Assembly: GCA_045650425.1 (NCBI GenBank)
Contig: JAZRRD010000035.1
Coordinates: 1-15,936, forward strand
DNA length: 15,936 bases
Source: RGIG1752 sp045650425
Lineage (GTDB): Bacteria > Bacillota_I > Bacilli_A > RF39 > UBA660
Reading direction: 5' to 3'
Under the pieces are notes generated by a model, which was not told where the DNA came from, did not search any database, and worked only from the letters and a program-made list of their open reading frames with translations. A program made the position numbers and the translations under genes. This document shows positions 1-6,266 of this stretch, one piece after another. Position 1 is the first letter of the stretch. Every line of letters begins with the position of its first letter.

Positions 1-1044
1 CGTAATCTTCAAGCAATAATCATAATCTCCGGGTTCATCCACCTCCTTCCTATAAATCTCGGTAATACTAGGGTGGGCCCATCCATATGGCGTGGACCCC
101 TTATCACTATAGTCTTGTCCCCCGTAATCTTCCTCAACAACAACCTTCAGCGAATTTAAAACAACGAAATTATCATACATACTAACTAAATTGAATTTCT
201 CTCCATCAAGCTCTATCCAACAGAGACATGGCGTAACAATACCACGCTCCTTAGCGATCTTACCCGCAAATGCTATCAAATTATCAATACCATTTATCTC
301 ATTTACTTTATCCATAACCTTAACTACTTCATCAATACAGTCAACATAATTACGATTTCTAACCTCAGCATGTTGAAAATAAACATCATCATTTTCAGCA
401 GTACCTCTAGTAGTAGGAATACTTGTATTCATAGCCCTTTTTCTAAAATCCATTAATTTTTCTTCATCAATTAAATCATATAATTTATCTACATCCATAA
501 GTTTAATTTTTTGTATTTCATGACTAGTTCTAAACCCATCAAAAAAATGTAAAAATGGTAAACTTCCTTCGATAGCACTTAAATGGGATACAGCTGCTAA
601 ATGATTTGCTTCTTCAACATTATTACTAGCAAGCATACAAAATCCAGTTTGTCGAGTTGCATAAATATCTTGATGATCTCCAAATATTGATAATGCATGA
701 GTAGCTAAACTACGACTTGCTACATGAATTACACCAGGTAGACATTCACCGGCCATCTTATACATATTAGGTATCATTAAAAGTAAACCTTGACTTGCTG
801 TAAAAGTTGAAGCCAGACTTCCAGTAATTAATGCTCCATGCATTGTTCCGGCAGCACCAGCTTCACTTTGCATTTCGATTAATTTAACTGGCTGATTAAA
901 TAAATTTTTTTTGTTTTGATTTATTAAATTATCTATCTCCGATGCCATCGGACTTGATGGTGTAATTGGATAAATACTACATATTTCACTCATTAAATAA
1001 GCTACTTTACTACACGCTTTATTTCCATCAATTATACTTTTCAT
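1..1044 (-). CDS. nifJ: Pyruvate:ferredoxin (flavodoxin) oxidoreductase, N-terminal domain only, joined in frame to unrelated sequence; 3'-partial
   Basis: Pyruvate:ferredoxin oxidoreductase converts pyruvate and CoA to acetyl-CoA, CO2 and reduced ferredoxin in anaerobes; the whole enzyme is about 1,170 residues. I translated 348 codons from the ATG at 1044 (GGGGAG site at 1051-1056) to the window edge with no stop. Residues 1 to about 253 match domain I closely: IYPITPSSPMA near residues 24-34, EMQSEAGAAG at 57-66, FTASQGLLLMIPNMYK at 81-96, ALSIFGDHQD at 117-126, FLHFFDGFRTSHEIQKI at 164-180, and TTRGTAEN near 221. From about residue 254 the expected start of domain II is absent. The last 95 residues or so resemble nothing I recognise in this family, and the DNA there is about 41% GC with codons rare elsewhere (CCC, AGG, TCG, GGG). 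The family call is secure for the first part; the joined tail is unidentified and may be a chimera. Confidence 0.85.
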   Translation of the reverse strand, partial: MKSIIDGNKACSKVAYLMSEICSIYPITPSSPMASEIDNLINQNKKNLFNQPVKLIEMQSEAGAAGTMHGALITGSLASTFTASQGLLLMIPNMYKMAGECLPGVIHVASRSLATHALSIFGDHQDIYATRQTGFCMLASNNVEEANHLAAVSHLSAIEGSLPFLHFFDGFRTSHEIQKIKLMDVDKLYDLIDEEKLMDFRKRAMNTSIPTTRGTAENDDVYFQHAEVRNRNYVDCIDEVVKVMDKVNEINGIDNLIAFAGKIAKERGIVTPCLCWIELDGEKFNLVSMYDNFVVLNSLKVVVEEDYGGQDYSDKGSTPYGWAHPSITEIYRKEVDEPGDYDYCLKIT

Positions 1045-1067
1045 TAGAATCTCCCCGTTCTTTTATA

Positions 1068-1076
1068 ATTATAACA
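1068..1076 (-). promoter_or_regulatory. Extended -10 promoter for the pyruvate:ferredoxin oxidoreductase gene
   Basis: On the minus strand TGTTATAAT is a perfect extended -10 element (TGnTATAAT), about 23 bases upstream of the ATG at 1044. No good -35 hexamer lies 17 bases upstream, which is usual for extended -10 promoters. It sits just after the terminator of the NUDIX gene, so the oxidoreductase gene probably has its own transcript. Confidence 0.55.
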
Positions 1077-1086
1077 TGCACCTAAT

Positions 1087-1120
1087 TAAAAAGCATTCAA
1101 TTATTAAAAATTAAATGCTT
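1087..1120 (-). terminator. Rho-independent terminator after the NUDIX gene
   Basis: Bases 1091-1102 and 1109-1120 form a 12-bp inverted repeat with one G.U wobble in the minus-strand transcript and a 6-base loop. A short U run follows (complement of 1088-1092). It starts 8 bases past the NUDIX stop codon and lies upstream of the next promoter. The stem is AT-rich, so strength is uncertain. Confidence 0.65.
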
Positions 1121-1127
1121 AATTTTA

Positions 1128-1604
1128 TTATCTATTATCACAGAATATGATGTTATCATATTTTTTATTTTTAATAAGTTTCTTCAAAACTTTTGGATAA
1201 AGAGAAACTTTATTTATTTCAGATATATCACACCATACATAATTATGAATCTTTTTTTGCCCCTTATCAATTTCTTCTAATTTAAATTCAGTTTCTGTTT
1301 TTTCTAAATTTGTACTAATTTCATAAAAATAATTTATTTCTTGAGCAGTTTTATCTTCGAATTTATATATATTTTCTAATACACATATTAGTTTATATTT
1401 TAATACTTTACATTTTAGTTCTTCTGTAGTTTCCCTTTTTAGCGCATCAATTGTAGTTTCTCCAAGTTCTACATGCCCACCGGGAAGTACATAACCATTA
1501 TATTTTTTCGCTTTCTCTAATAAAACAAAATTATCTTTTATTAACACTACCGATACTCTAAGTTTAAAGTTTCCATAATCACTTTGTAAATCTATGTCTT
1601 TCAT
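1128..1604 (-). CDS. NUDIX hydrolase family protein
   Basis: This 158-residue protein is a single NUDIX fold, the usual size for the family, which hydrolyses nucleoside diphosphates linked to another moiety. The Nudix box runs from Gly43 to about Cys65, with Glu48, Arg57-Glu58 and Glu61-Glu62 in the expected metal-binding places. The late Gly of the consensus is replaced by Lys64. The segment before the box (YNGYVLPGG, residues 35-43) is the classic entry into the motif. Substrate cannot be told from sequence; nucleotide-pool cleaning or a nucleotide-sugar or cofactor role are all possible. The ATG at 1604 has AAGGAG at 1611-1616, six bases away. It is transcribed alone from its own promoter, divergent from the two-HTH regulator and ended by its own terminator. 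Confidence 0.88.
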   Translation of the reverse strand: MKDIDLQSDYGNFKLRVSVVLIKDNFVLLEKAKKYNGYVLPGGHVELGETTIDALKRETTEELKCKVLKYKLICVLENIYKFEDKTAQEINYFYEISTNLEKTETEFKLEEIDKGQKKIHNYVWCDISEINKVSLYPKVLKKLIKNKKYDNIIFCDNR

Positions 1605-1622
1605 TTATAGCTCCTTATTTGA

Positions 1623-1651
1623 ATTATAGTCTTTCTTATTTAATTATTCAA
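1623..1651 (-). promoter_or_regulatory. Sigma-A-type promoter for the NUDIX gene
   Basis: On the minus strand TTGAAT (1646-1651) and TATAAT (1623-1628) are separated by exactly 17 bases, close to the housekeeping consensus. Transcription would begin around 1616, just ahead of or at the AAGGAG site at 1611-1616, giving a short leader. Confidence 0.65.
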
Positions 1652-1656
1652 CATTA

Positions 1657-1740
1657 TTGATACATTTTTCGAAAATAGCTCGCATTTTCCTACTAAAGGC
1701 AAATAATCTTTATAAAAATGAGAAAATTTTTAAAAGGTGA
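1657..1740 (+). promoter_or_regulatory. Upstream region of the two-HTH regulator: possible operator, weak promoter signals and ribosome binding site
   Basis: The gap between the divergent NUDIX and regulator genes holds a perfect 10-base palindrome, TTTTCGAAAA, at 1666-1675. It is a candidate operator for the regulator itself, placed to affect both genes. Promoter signals for the plus strand are weak: TTGATA at 1657-1662 has no good -10, and TATAAA at 1711-1716 has no good -35. The ribosome binding site AAGGTGA (1734-1740) lies six bases before the ATG at 1747. The operator assignment is inference. Confidence 0.35.
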
Positions 1741-1746
1741 TATATT

Positions 1747-2190
1747 ATGAGTAACAATAAAATATGTGATATTCGCGAAGAATGTAATTTGACTCAACAA
1801 GAGTTAGCCAACATAATTGGAGGTTCTAGAGTAAATATAAGTAATTGGGAAAATGATAAAGAAACTCCAAATATAAAAAGGGTAAATCAAATTGTTGATC
1901 ATTTTGCAGTAAGTTTAGATTACATATTCAAACTTTCAAAAAGAAGAACACACCCGTTAATTAAAAGAGGCGATTTAGATAAAGCTCTAGTAGGTAAAAG
2001 ACTTAAGCAATTTAGAAATGAAAGAAATATAACTTTAAGAACTTTAGCAAAAGAATTAAATACTACTTCATCAACTCTTTCAGCATATGAAACGGGTAAA
2101 AATTTAATGTTAACTGCATTTGCTATTCAAATTTGTAAAAATTATAAAATATCTATGGATTGGCTATATGGTAAAATAGACCGTAAATAA
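1747..2190 (+). CDS. XRE-family transcriptional regulator with two helix-turn-helix domains
   Basis: This 147-residue protein is two Cro/C1-type (HTH_3) DNA-binding domains in tandem with almost nothing else. The first covers about residues 6-62 (LTQQELANIIGGSRVNISNWE followed by a hydrophobic helix and SLDYIF), the second about 83-142 (TLRTLAKELNTTSSTLSAYE, then SMDWLYG). A short basic linker (SKRRTHPLIKRGD, about residues 64-76) joins them. No LexA-like peptidase, metallopeptidase or ligand domain is present, so it probably acts as a simple repressor. Two binding domains in one chain could read a bipartite or palindromic site as a monomer. AAGGTGA precedes the ATG. It stands alone, divergent from the NUDIX gene, and ends at a bidirectional terminator. 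No phage or toxin genes are beside it, so I do not call it a prophage repressor or antitoxin. Confidence 0.88.
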   Translation: MSNNKICDIREECNLTQQELANIIGGSRVNISNWENDKETPNIKRVNQIVDHFAVSLDYIFKLSKRRTHPLIKRGDLDKALVGKRLKQFRNERNITLRTLAKELNTTSSTLSAYETGKNLMLTAFAIQICKNYKISMDWLYGKIDRK

Positions 2191-2193
2191 GAA

Positions 2194-2226
2194 AAAGAAG
2201 TAGTGCAAAAATACTACTACTTCTTT
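2194..2226. terminator. Bidirectional terminator between convergent genes
   Basis: AAAGAAGTAGT (2194-2204) and its exact complement (2216-2226) form an 11-bp stem with an 11-base loop, starting 4 bases after the regulator's stop. On the minus strand the stem is followed by TTCTTATT-like sequence after a T run; on the plus strand by CTTATTCC. It can end both the regulator and the TPM-protein transcript coming from the other side. Confidence 0.75.
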
Positions 2227-2285
2227 CTTATTCCACTATATATTATATATTTTTATTGTAACAATTTTATTCTTAATTGTAAAGC

Positions 2286-3209
2286 TTATCCGTGTCTTCC
2301 TCCACCACTAGAGTGTCCTCCTCCTGAAGAACCTCTACTGGATGAGCCTCCACTATTACTCGAAGAACTAGATATTACATAACTTGTCGTTTTTGATGTG
2401 ATAAACACATCTTTTTTTTCGCTGTAATTAATTGTTTCTTTTTCTAAATATGCTTTTGCTTCTTTTTCTTTCTTTATCATCTTATTTTTTTTTATTAAGA
2501 TAGACATTATTATGATAGTAATTATCAAAGAAATGATAAAAGCTAAAAATATTGGAGGATTATATTTTTCTTCGATATAACCCATATCATCTATATAATA
2601 ATTTTTCATATCGTCAGGAATTCCACTTTTATAATAATCTGTCATATCATTGATAAATGTCGTAAACCCATTTAAATAATAATCATTATTTATATCGTAG
2701 TAAACATTATCTAAAGTCTCTTCTAATCTTTCAAATGAAAAATATAATTGAGCATCACCAAAAGTATATATATTATAATATTTATCAGATTCATAAGTAT
2801 TTCTTAAAAAGAATACGCCACTATAATTTGTAAAATCTATTCCAAAGTCATTATAATCATAAAAATCTGCAGCATATTCTTCATTTACCAAATCAATGAT
2901 ATAGGGAATATTTTCTGTTACTATTACCATATCCATATTGGTTAATCGAATAAAATTGTCTATTTTTACTTTTAATTTCTTCTCTTCTATATCAGTTAAT
3001 ATATCTGAAAAATCATAAACTTTTTCTGAAGCATCAACAAACGGAGTTTTTAACACATTTGATAAATTACTATTATTAATTTCCCATTTTTTATTAACGC
3101 CATAATTTATGTCCTCAGTTCTGTTTTTGGTAATTACATTAGCACTATACATATCGACACTTATAAAAAATATAGTAACTATTATTAATAATTTAATTAA
3201 TCCTTTCAT
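2286..3209 (-). CDS. TPM-domain (YgcG-like) membrane-anchored protein with Gly/Ser-rich tail
   Basis: The 307-residue product has a hydrophobic N-terminus (about residues 5-18) that may be a signal peptide. A TPM/YgcG-type domain follows (about 63-196), opening with VYDFSDIL and a strand-like MDMVIVTENIP. One membrane helix lies at about 219-239, followed by a basic cytoplasmic stretch. The tail from residue 279 is almost all Ser and Gly, ending GGGHSSGGGRHG; such tails are typical of this family. TPM proteins have been linked to photosystem II repair (plants) and phosphatase activity, but the bacterial YgcG group has no settled function. The gene starts three bases after the zinc-ribbon gene stops, so the two are co-translated or nearly so. 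The domain would face outside with the Ser/Gly tail inside, if the signal peptide is cleaved. Confidence 0.8.
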   Translation of the reverse strand: MKGLIKLLIIVTIFFISVDMYSANVITKNRTEDINYGVNKKWEINNSNLSNVLKTPFVDASEKVYDFSDILTDIEEKKLKVKIDNFIRLTNMDMVIVTENIPYIIDLVNEEYAADFYDYNDFGIDFTNYSGVFFLRNTYESDKYYNIYTFGDAQLYFSFERLEETLDNVYYDINNDYYLNGFTTFINDMTDYYKSGIPDDMKNYYIDDMGYIEEKYNPPIFLAFIISLIITIIIMSILIKKNKMIKKEKEAKAYLEKETINYSEKKDVFITSKTTSYVISSSSSNSGGSSSRGSSGGGHSSGGGRHG

Positions 3210-3212
3210 AAA

Positions 3213-4307
3213 CTACCTTACCTTATAAGCTATAAAGCTTATTAATATCACTAATAAAAATAATAAAAGGAATATTACAATTGTATAAATGAGTGTCTTT
3301 TTTTTATCTAAAGGAATATTTCCTATAAATTCTCCGGTTTGTCCATTCATTGCAAAAATATACATTTCATCATTATATTTAACATTAACCATCCATACGG
3401 GAAGCAAAGCATATTCTCTTTTAGTTTTGGTAGGAGTTAATGTATTTTCGGTGATTATTTTAGTTGTGTATCCTATAGAACTGTTGTACATTACATTTTC
3501 TGCTGTTTTTTTTGCACGCTCAGCAGCTTCTTTTGAAGTTATTTCTTCATTATCATCATAACGCTCTGCTAAAAATCCAGATAAATAAGCATGATTATAA
3601 TCTATCATTTCATCATAGTTAAAAGGTTCTATGCTATTCATAATATCATTGGCAAATCTAGTTGAAGCATCTACTGGAATTCTTTCTAATTCCATACTTC
3701 CAGAACGATATATTTTATAAAAATCTGTTTTTGTATAGTGTCTATTTCCTCTCGTCCATGAATGTATTCGTTGCGCACTGCAGTTTAAATTTCCTGACAC
3801 AGTATAATCATAAAGCCAAAAAGGAATATAAATTCCACGAATTTTTTCTATATTATCTTTATTATTAAAATTTTTAGGCATTAGTGGGCGTCCTTTAGAC
3901 AAACCAATAAAAGCATCAATGGCAGCTTTTTTTTCAATTTTAAAAGGTATTACTTTATCTGGAGCAAAAGAACCAGATAACTTATTTTTTAAAATTGCTG
4001 CATTGCCACAATATACACAAAATGTCGCTGCGGTTTGTTCATCTGCAACTATTTCAGCTCCACAATTTTGACATAAATATGATACGTATTGTGCGTTTTG
4101 GTTTTCAGATGACAAAGTAGTTTTTTTTATTTCATCTTTAGTTGAATAATTATTTTCTATAGAACTTGCATTATTAAATTTTTGTAATTCTTCTAAGCTA
4201 TATTCTCCATCACAAAAGTCACATTTCCATTTACCTATTTCTGGTTTAAAAAATAATGCCGCGCCACAGCCTGGACATTTATTATCTAAAACTTTATTAT
4301 CATTCAT
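3213..4307 (-). CDS. Membrane protein with two N-terminal zinc ribbons (TFIIB-type zinc-ribbon family)
   Basis: The 364-residue protein has two zinc ribbons: Cys11/Cys14 with Cys29/Cys32, and Cys79/Cys82 with Cys97/Cys100. A soluble region of about 220 residues with many aromatic residues follows (IRGIYIPFWLYDY near 154-166), and it ends in a single membrane helix (about 338-360) and a short basic tail. It resembles proteins annotated as TFIIB-type zinc-ribbon or PriA-like proteins in Firmicutes; those names reflect only the ribbons, and I see no helicase motifs. Pairing with the TPM gene three bases downstream suggests a shared envelope role. AGGTGG at 4312-4317 lies four bases before the ATG. 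I could not find a convincing promoter between it and the operon terminator just upstream. Confidence 0.8.
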   Translation of the reverse strand: MNDNKVLDNKCPGCGAALFFKPEIGKWKCDFCDGEYSLEELQKFNNASSIENNYSTKDEIKKTTLSSENQNAQYVSYLCQNCGAEIVADEQTAATFCVYCGNAAILKNKLSGSFAPDKVIPFKIEKKAAIDAFIGLSKGRPLMPKNFNNKDNIEKIRGIYIPFWLYDYTVSGNLNCSAQRIHSWTRGNRHYTKTDFYKIYRSGSMELERIPVDASTRFANDIMNSIEPFNYDEMIDYNHAYLSGFLAERYDDNEEITSKEAAERAKKTAENVMYNSSIGYTTKIITENTLTPTKTKREYALLPVWMVNVKYNDEMYIFAMNGQTGEFIGNIPLDKKKTLIYTIVIFLLLFLLVILISFIAYKVR

Positions 4308-4336
4308 GTAACCACCTACTATAATAATTCTAACAT

Positions 4337-4364
4337 AAAAAAAACAACATTCAAATGTTGTTTT
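4337..4364 (-). terminator. Strong Rho-independent terminator of the surface-polymer operon
   Basis: Bases 4341-4351 and 4354-4364 form a perfect 11-bp inverted repeat (AACAAC near the base of the stem, tight loop), followed in the minus-strand transcript by eight Us (4337-4344). The stem overlaps the TAA stop codon (4363-4365) of the last gene. It ends the 11-gene transcript that starts near 15210. Confidence 0.9.
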
Positions 4365-4842
4365 ATAAATTGTCTATATAGTTTTCAATTAAATCTATCA
4401 TGTTAGATGTGTTGCTTTTGTATTTATTTGGTTTAAAGTTTTTAAGTGAATTTAAAACTTTTTCTAAGTCATTTGGATTATCACACTTTAAAATATAACC
4501 AGTATTAAAAAATTCATTAACGATTTGAATTTGATGGTTATTTGTGTGTTCTCCATATTCTGCTAGTCTGGGAATTGCAATTACTTTTTTATTTAATTTT
4601 AGTGCAGATAAGATCGAACCCACGCCACCATGTGTTATAACCAAATCGGATTCTTTTAATAGTTCTGTAAATTCATCAATGGGTATTAATCCATGAATTT
4701 CCATATTGTCACTTTTGTATTTTGTCAGTCCAGCTTGAACTACTATTTTATCTTTAATTATTTTTTGTTGTTTTAATTTATCGACTTCTTCTAATAATCT
4801 TGTAAAGGGTTTGTCTTGAGTTCCTAATAATACTAAAATCAA
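4363..4842 (-). CDS. Alg13/PssE-like glycosyltransferase catalytic subunit, TTG start
   Basis: This protein of about 159 residues matches the Alg13/EpsF/PssE type, the UDP-sugar-binding half of a two-part glycosyltransferase. Visible marks are LVLLGTQDKPFTRLL at the N-terminus and a nucleotide-sugar-binding stretch, THGGVGSILSAL, in the middle, followed by IAIPRLAEYGEHTNNHQ. Its membrane-bound Alg14-like partner is the C-terminal part of the preceding gene. I place the start at TTG 4842, not at ATG 4851. GGAGG (4852-4856) touches the ATG with no spacing but is nine bases from the TTG; the TTG overlaps the upstream TGA stop as TTGA; and the resulting N-terminus begins like other family members. 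It is the last gene of the operon. Confidence 0.85.
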   Translation of the reverse strand: MILVLLGTQDKPFTRLLEEVDKLKQQKIIKDKIVVQAGLTKYKSDNMEIHGLIPIDEFTELLKESDLVITHGGVGSILSALKLNKKVIAIPRLAEYGEHTNNHQIQIVNEFFNTGYILKCDNPNDLEKVLNSLKNFKPNKYKSNTSNMIDLIENYIDNL

Positions 4843-6266
4843 AATATCCATCCTCCATATGTTGCTTTAGGGTAAAGTTCTAACATACTCTCCCATTGTA
4901 CAATAAATAGGTCAGCAAATTTATAAATTATCCTTCCTGTTATAGTTTTTGTAGTTATGTTAGCCATAGATTCAATAAATATAATTTTACTTCCCAAGAT
5001 CTTTCCAATACAGCACATTGGTCCTGCAGTATGTGCCCCAGTAGTTATGATAACCTTAGGTCTAACTTTTAAGTAGATAAATAAACTTTTAATAGTATTA
5101 TAGAATAATTTAAAGGGATAAATCCAAAAATTATCTTTAGTGCCATATATTAAATAACTAACTTTTTTAGGATATTTATTTTTCAGATACATTTTGTCGC
5201 TAGTCTTTTCTGTGACTATGTAATATTCATATTTATCTAACATCGGCTTTAATTGAGCCATTTCATTAAAATGACCCCCAGTAGAAGAAATAAACATTAA
5301 TTTCTTTGATTTTGAATATTTTTTATACAAGCTAATTGCAATATATTTATTAAACAAAATCAAATATATTCCTTTTAATGAACTATAAAATAATTTATTT
5401 TTTTTATAATTTGGAAAATTTGTTTTGACATTTTTTATTGCCACATCTACAGCCTTTTTGTATTCATCAAAATCTTTATAATGTGTAGCTTGTTTAATAA
5501 AAGTTGCAAATAAATATCTAACATAACAATATTCAAACTCTTTAGAATACTCTTCCAAAAGATTATTTTGTTTATAATATTCTAATAATCCATTCCAATT
5601 ATCAATATAATGGTATAGTCTTTCATCAAAGGTTTTTGTTATGGCTCCATCTCGATGTACATAATTTATTAAAGGCAATTTTACTACACCAATACTTTTT
5701 ACTGATGGTAAAAGACGATATAAAAATTCTACATCTTCATACCAAACGCCTTTTTTAAATTTAATTTTATCAAATAATTCTTTTTTATATAATTTATTCC
5801 ATGCGGATGGATATATATTCTTGTATACAGTTTTAATTTTTTCTTTTTCGGTAATATCATTATTAATATTAGAGTACCCTTGGATAATTTTATTTTTATA
5901 AACATTATTGAAATCACATACAACTATATCAAAATTTTGAGCACAAGCTTTATTCATTAACAATTCATAGCAATTTTTTTCTACATAATCATCGCTATCT
6001 AGAAAAGCTATATACTCTCCTGTAGATTTTTCTATCCCATAATTTCTAGCATCTGAAAGTCCACCATTTATTTTATTAAAAGCTCTAATTTTATCTGGAT
6101 ATTTATTTTGAAAACTTTGAATAATTTTATCGGAATTATCTGGACTTCCATCGTTAACAATAATTATCTCAATATTTTTGTATGTTTGATTTATTACAGA
6201 ATCTAAACATTTTTTTAAATATTTTTCAGTATTATATACTGGAATAATTACACTAATTTTTTTCAT
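4839..6266 (-). CDS. Fusion of GT2 glycosyltransferase and Alg14/PssD-like membrane subunit
   Basis: The 475-residue product joins two enzymes usually made separately. Residues 3 to about 200 are a GT2 (GT-A fold) domain: VIIPVYNTEKYLKKC, VNDGSPDNS (38-46), GGLSDARNYG (68-77) and the DSDD metal motif at 90-93, with YED at 176-178 as the likely catalytic region. A helical stretch follows. From about residue 321 begins an Alg14/PssD-type domain: FISSTGGHFNEM (325-336) and TTGAHTAGPM (408-417). In that family the subunit brings the Alg13-like catalytic partner, encoded immediately downstream, to the membrane. The frame has no interruption, so the fusion appears genuine. AAGGAAG lies seven bases before the ATG, which sits 14 bases inside the end of the polymerase gene. 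The product should add two sugars to the lipid-linked unit; donor sugars are unknown. Confidence 0.85.
   Translation of the reverse strand: MKKISVIIPVYNTEKYLKKCLDSVINQTYKNIEIIIVNDGSPDNSDKIIQSFQNKYPDKIRAFNKINGGLSDARNYGIEKSTGEYIAFLDSDDYVEKNCYELLMNKACAQNFDIVVCDFNNVYKNKIIQGYSNINNDITEKEKIKTVYKNIYPSAWNKLYKKELFDKIKFKKGVWYEDVEFLYRLLPSVKSIGVVKLPLINYVHRDGAITKTFDERLYHYIDNWNGLLEYYKQNNLLEEYSKEFEYCYVRYLFATFIKQATHYKDFDEYKKAVDVAIKNVKTNFPNYKKNKLFYSSLKGIYLILFNKYIAISLYKKYSKSKKLMFISSTGGHFNEMAQLKPMLDKYEYYIVTEKTSDKMYLKNKYPKKVSYLIYGTKDNFWIYPFKLFYNTIKSLFIYLKVRPKVIITTGAHTAGPMCCIGKILGSKIIFIESMANITTKTITGRIIYKFADLFIVQWESMLELYPKATYGGWIF

Noticed and set aside
1605..2190. Toxin-antitoxin or prophage immunity module made of the XRE regulator and NUDIX gene
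   Set aside because: The genes are divergent rather than coupled, NUDIX is not a usual toxin, and no phage genes, integrase or attachment sites are nearby.
2286..2370. Short repeat array in the DNA coding for the Ser/Gly tail
   Set aside because: The repetition follows from the low-complexity protein sequence; unit length is irregular, with no spacers, so it is neither a CRISPR array nor a true tandem repeat.
3289..3868. Plus-strand open frames of 68-90 codons
   Set aside because: They lie wholly inside the zinc-ribbon gene on the opposite strand, lack good ribosome binding sites and have low-complexity hydrophobic translations typical of antisense frames.
4308..4336. Promoter for the zinc-ribbon gene at TATTAT/TATAGT on the minus strand
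   Set aside because: The -10-like bases are so close to the ribosome binding site that the transcript would begin inside it, and the supposed -35 falls in the terminator's T run.
4839..4841. Mycoplasma-type code with TGA read as Trp
   Set aside because: The TGA here sits exactly at the end of the Alg14-like domain and overlaps the next gene's start; tryptophans in the recognised motifs use TGG.
5729..5923. Minus-strand 64-codon frame
   Set aside because: It is an alternative frame within the GT2-Alg14 fusion gene, which has the convincing motifs.
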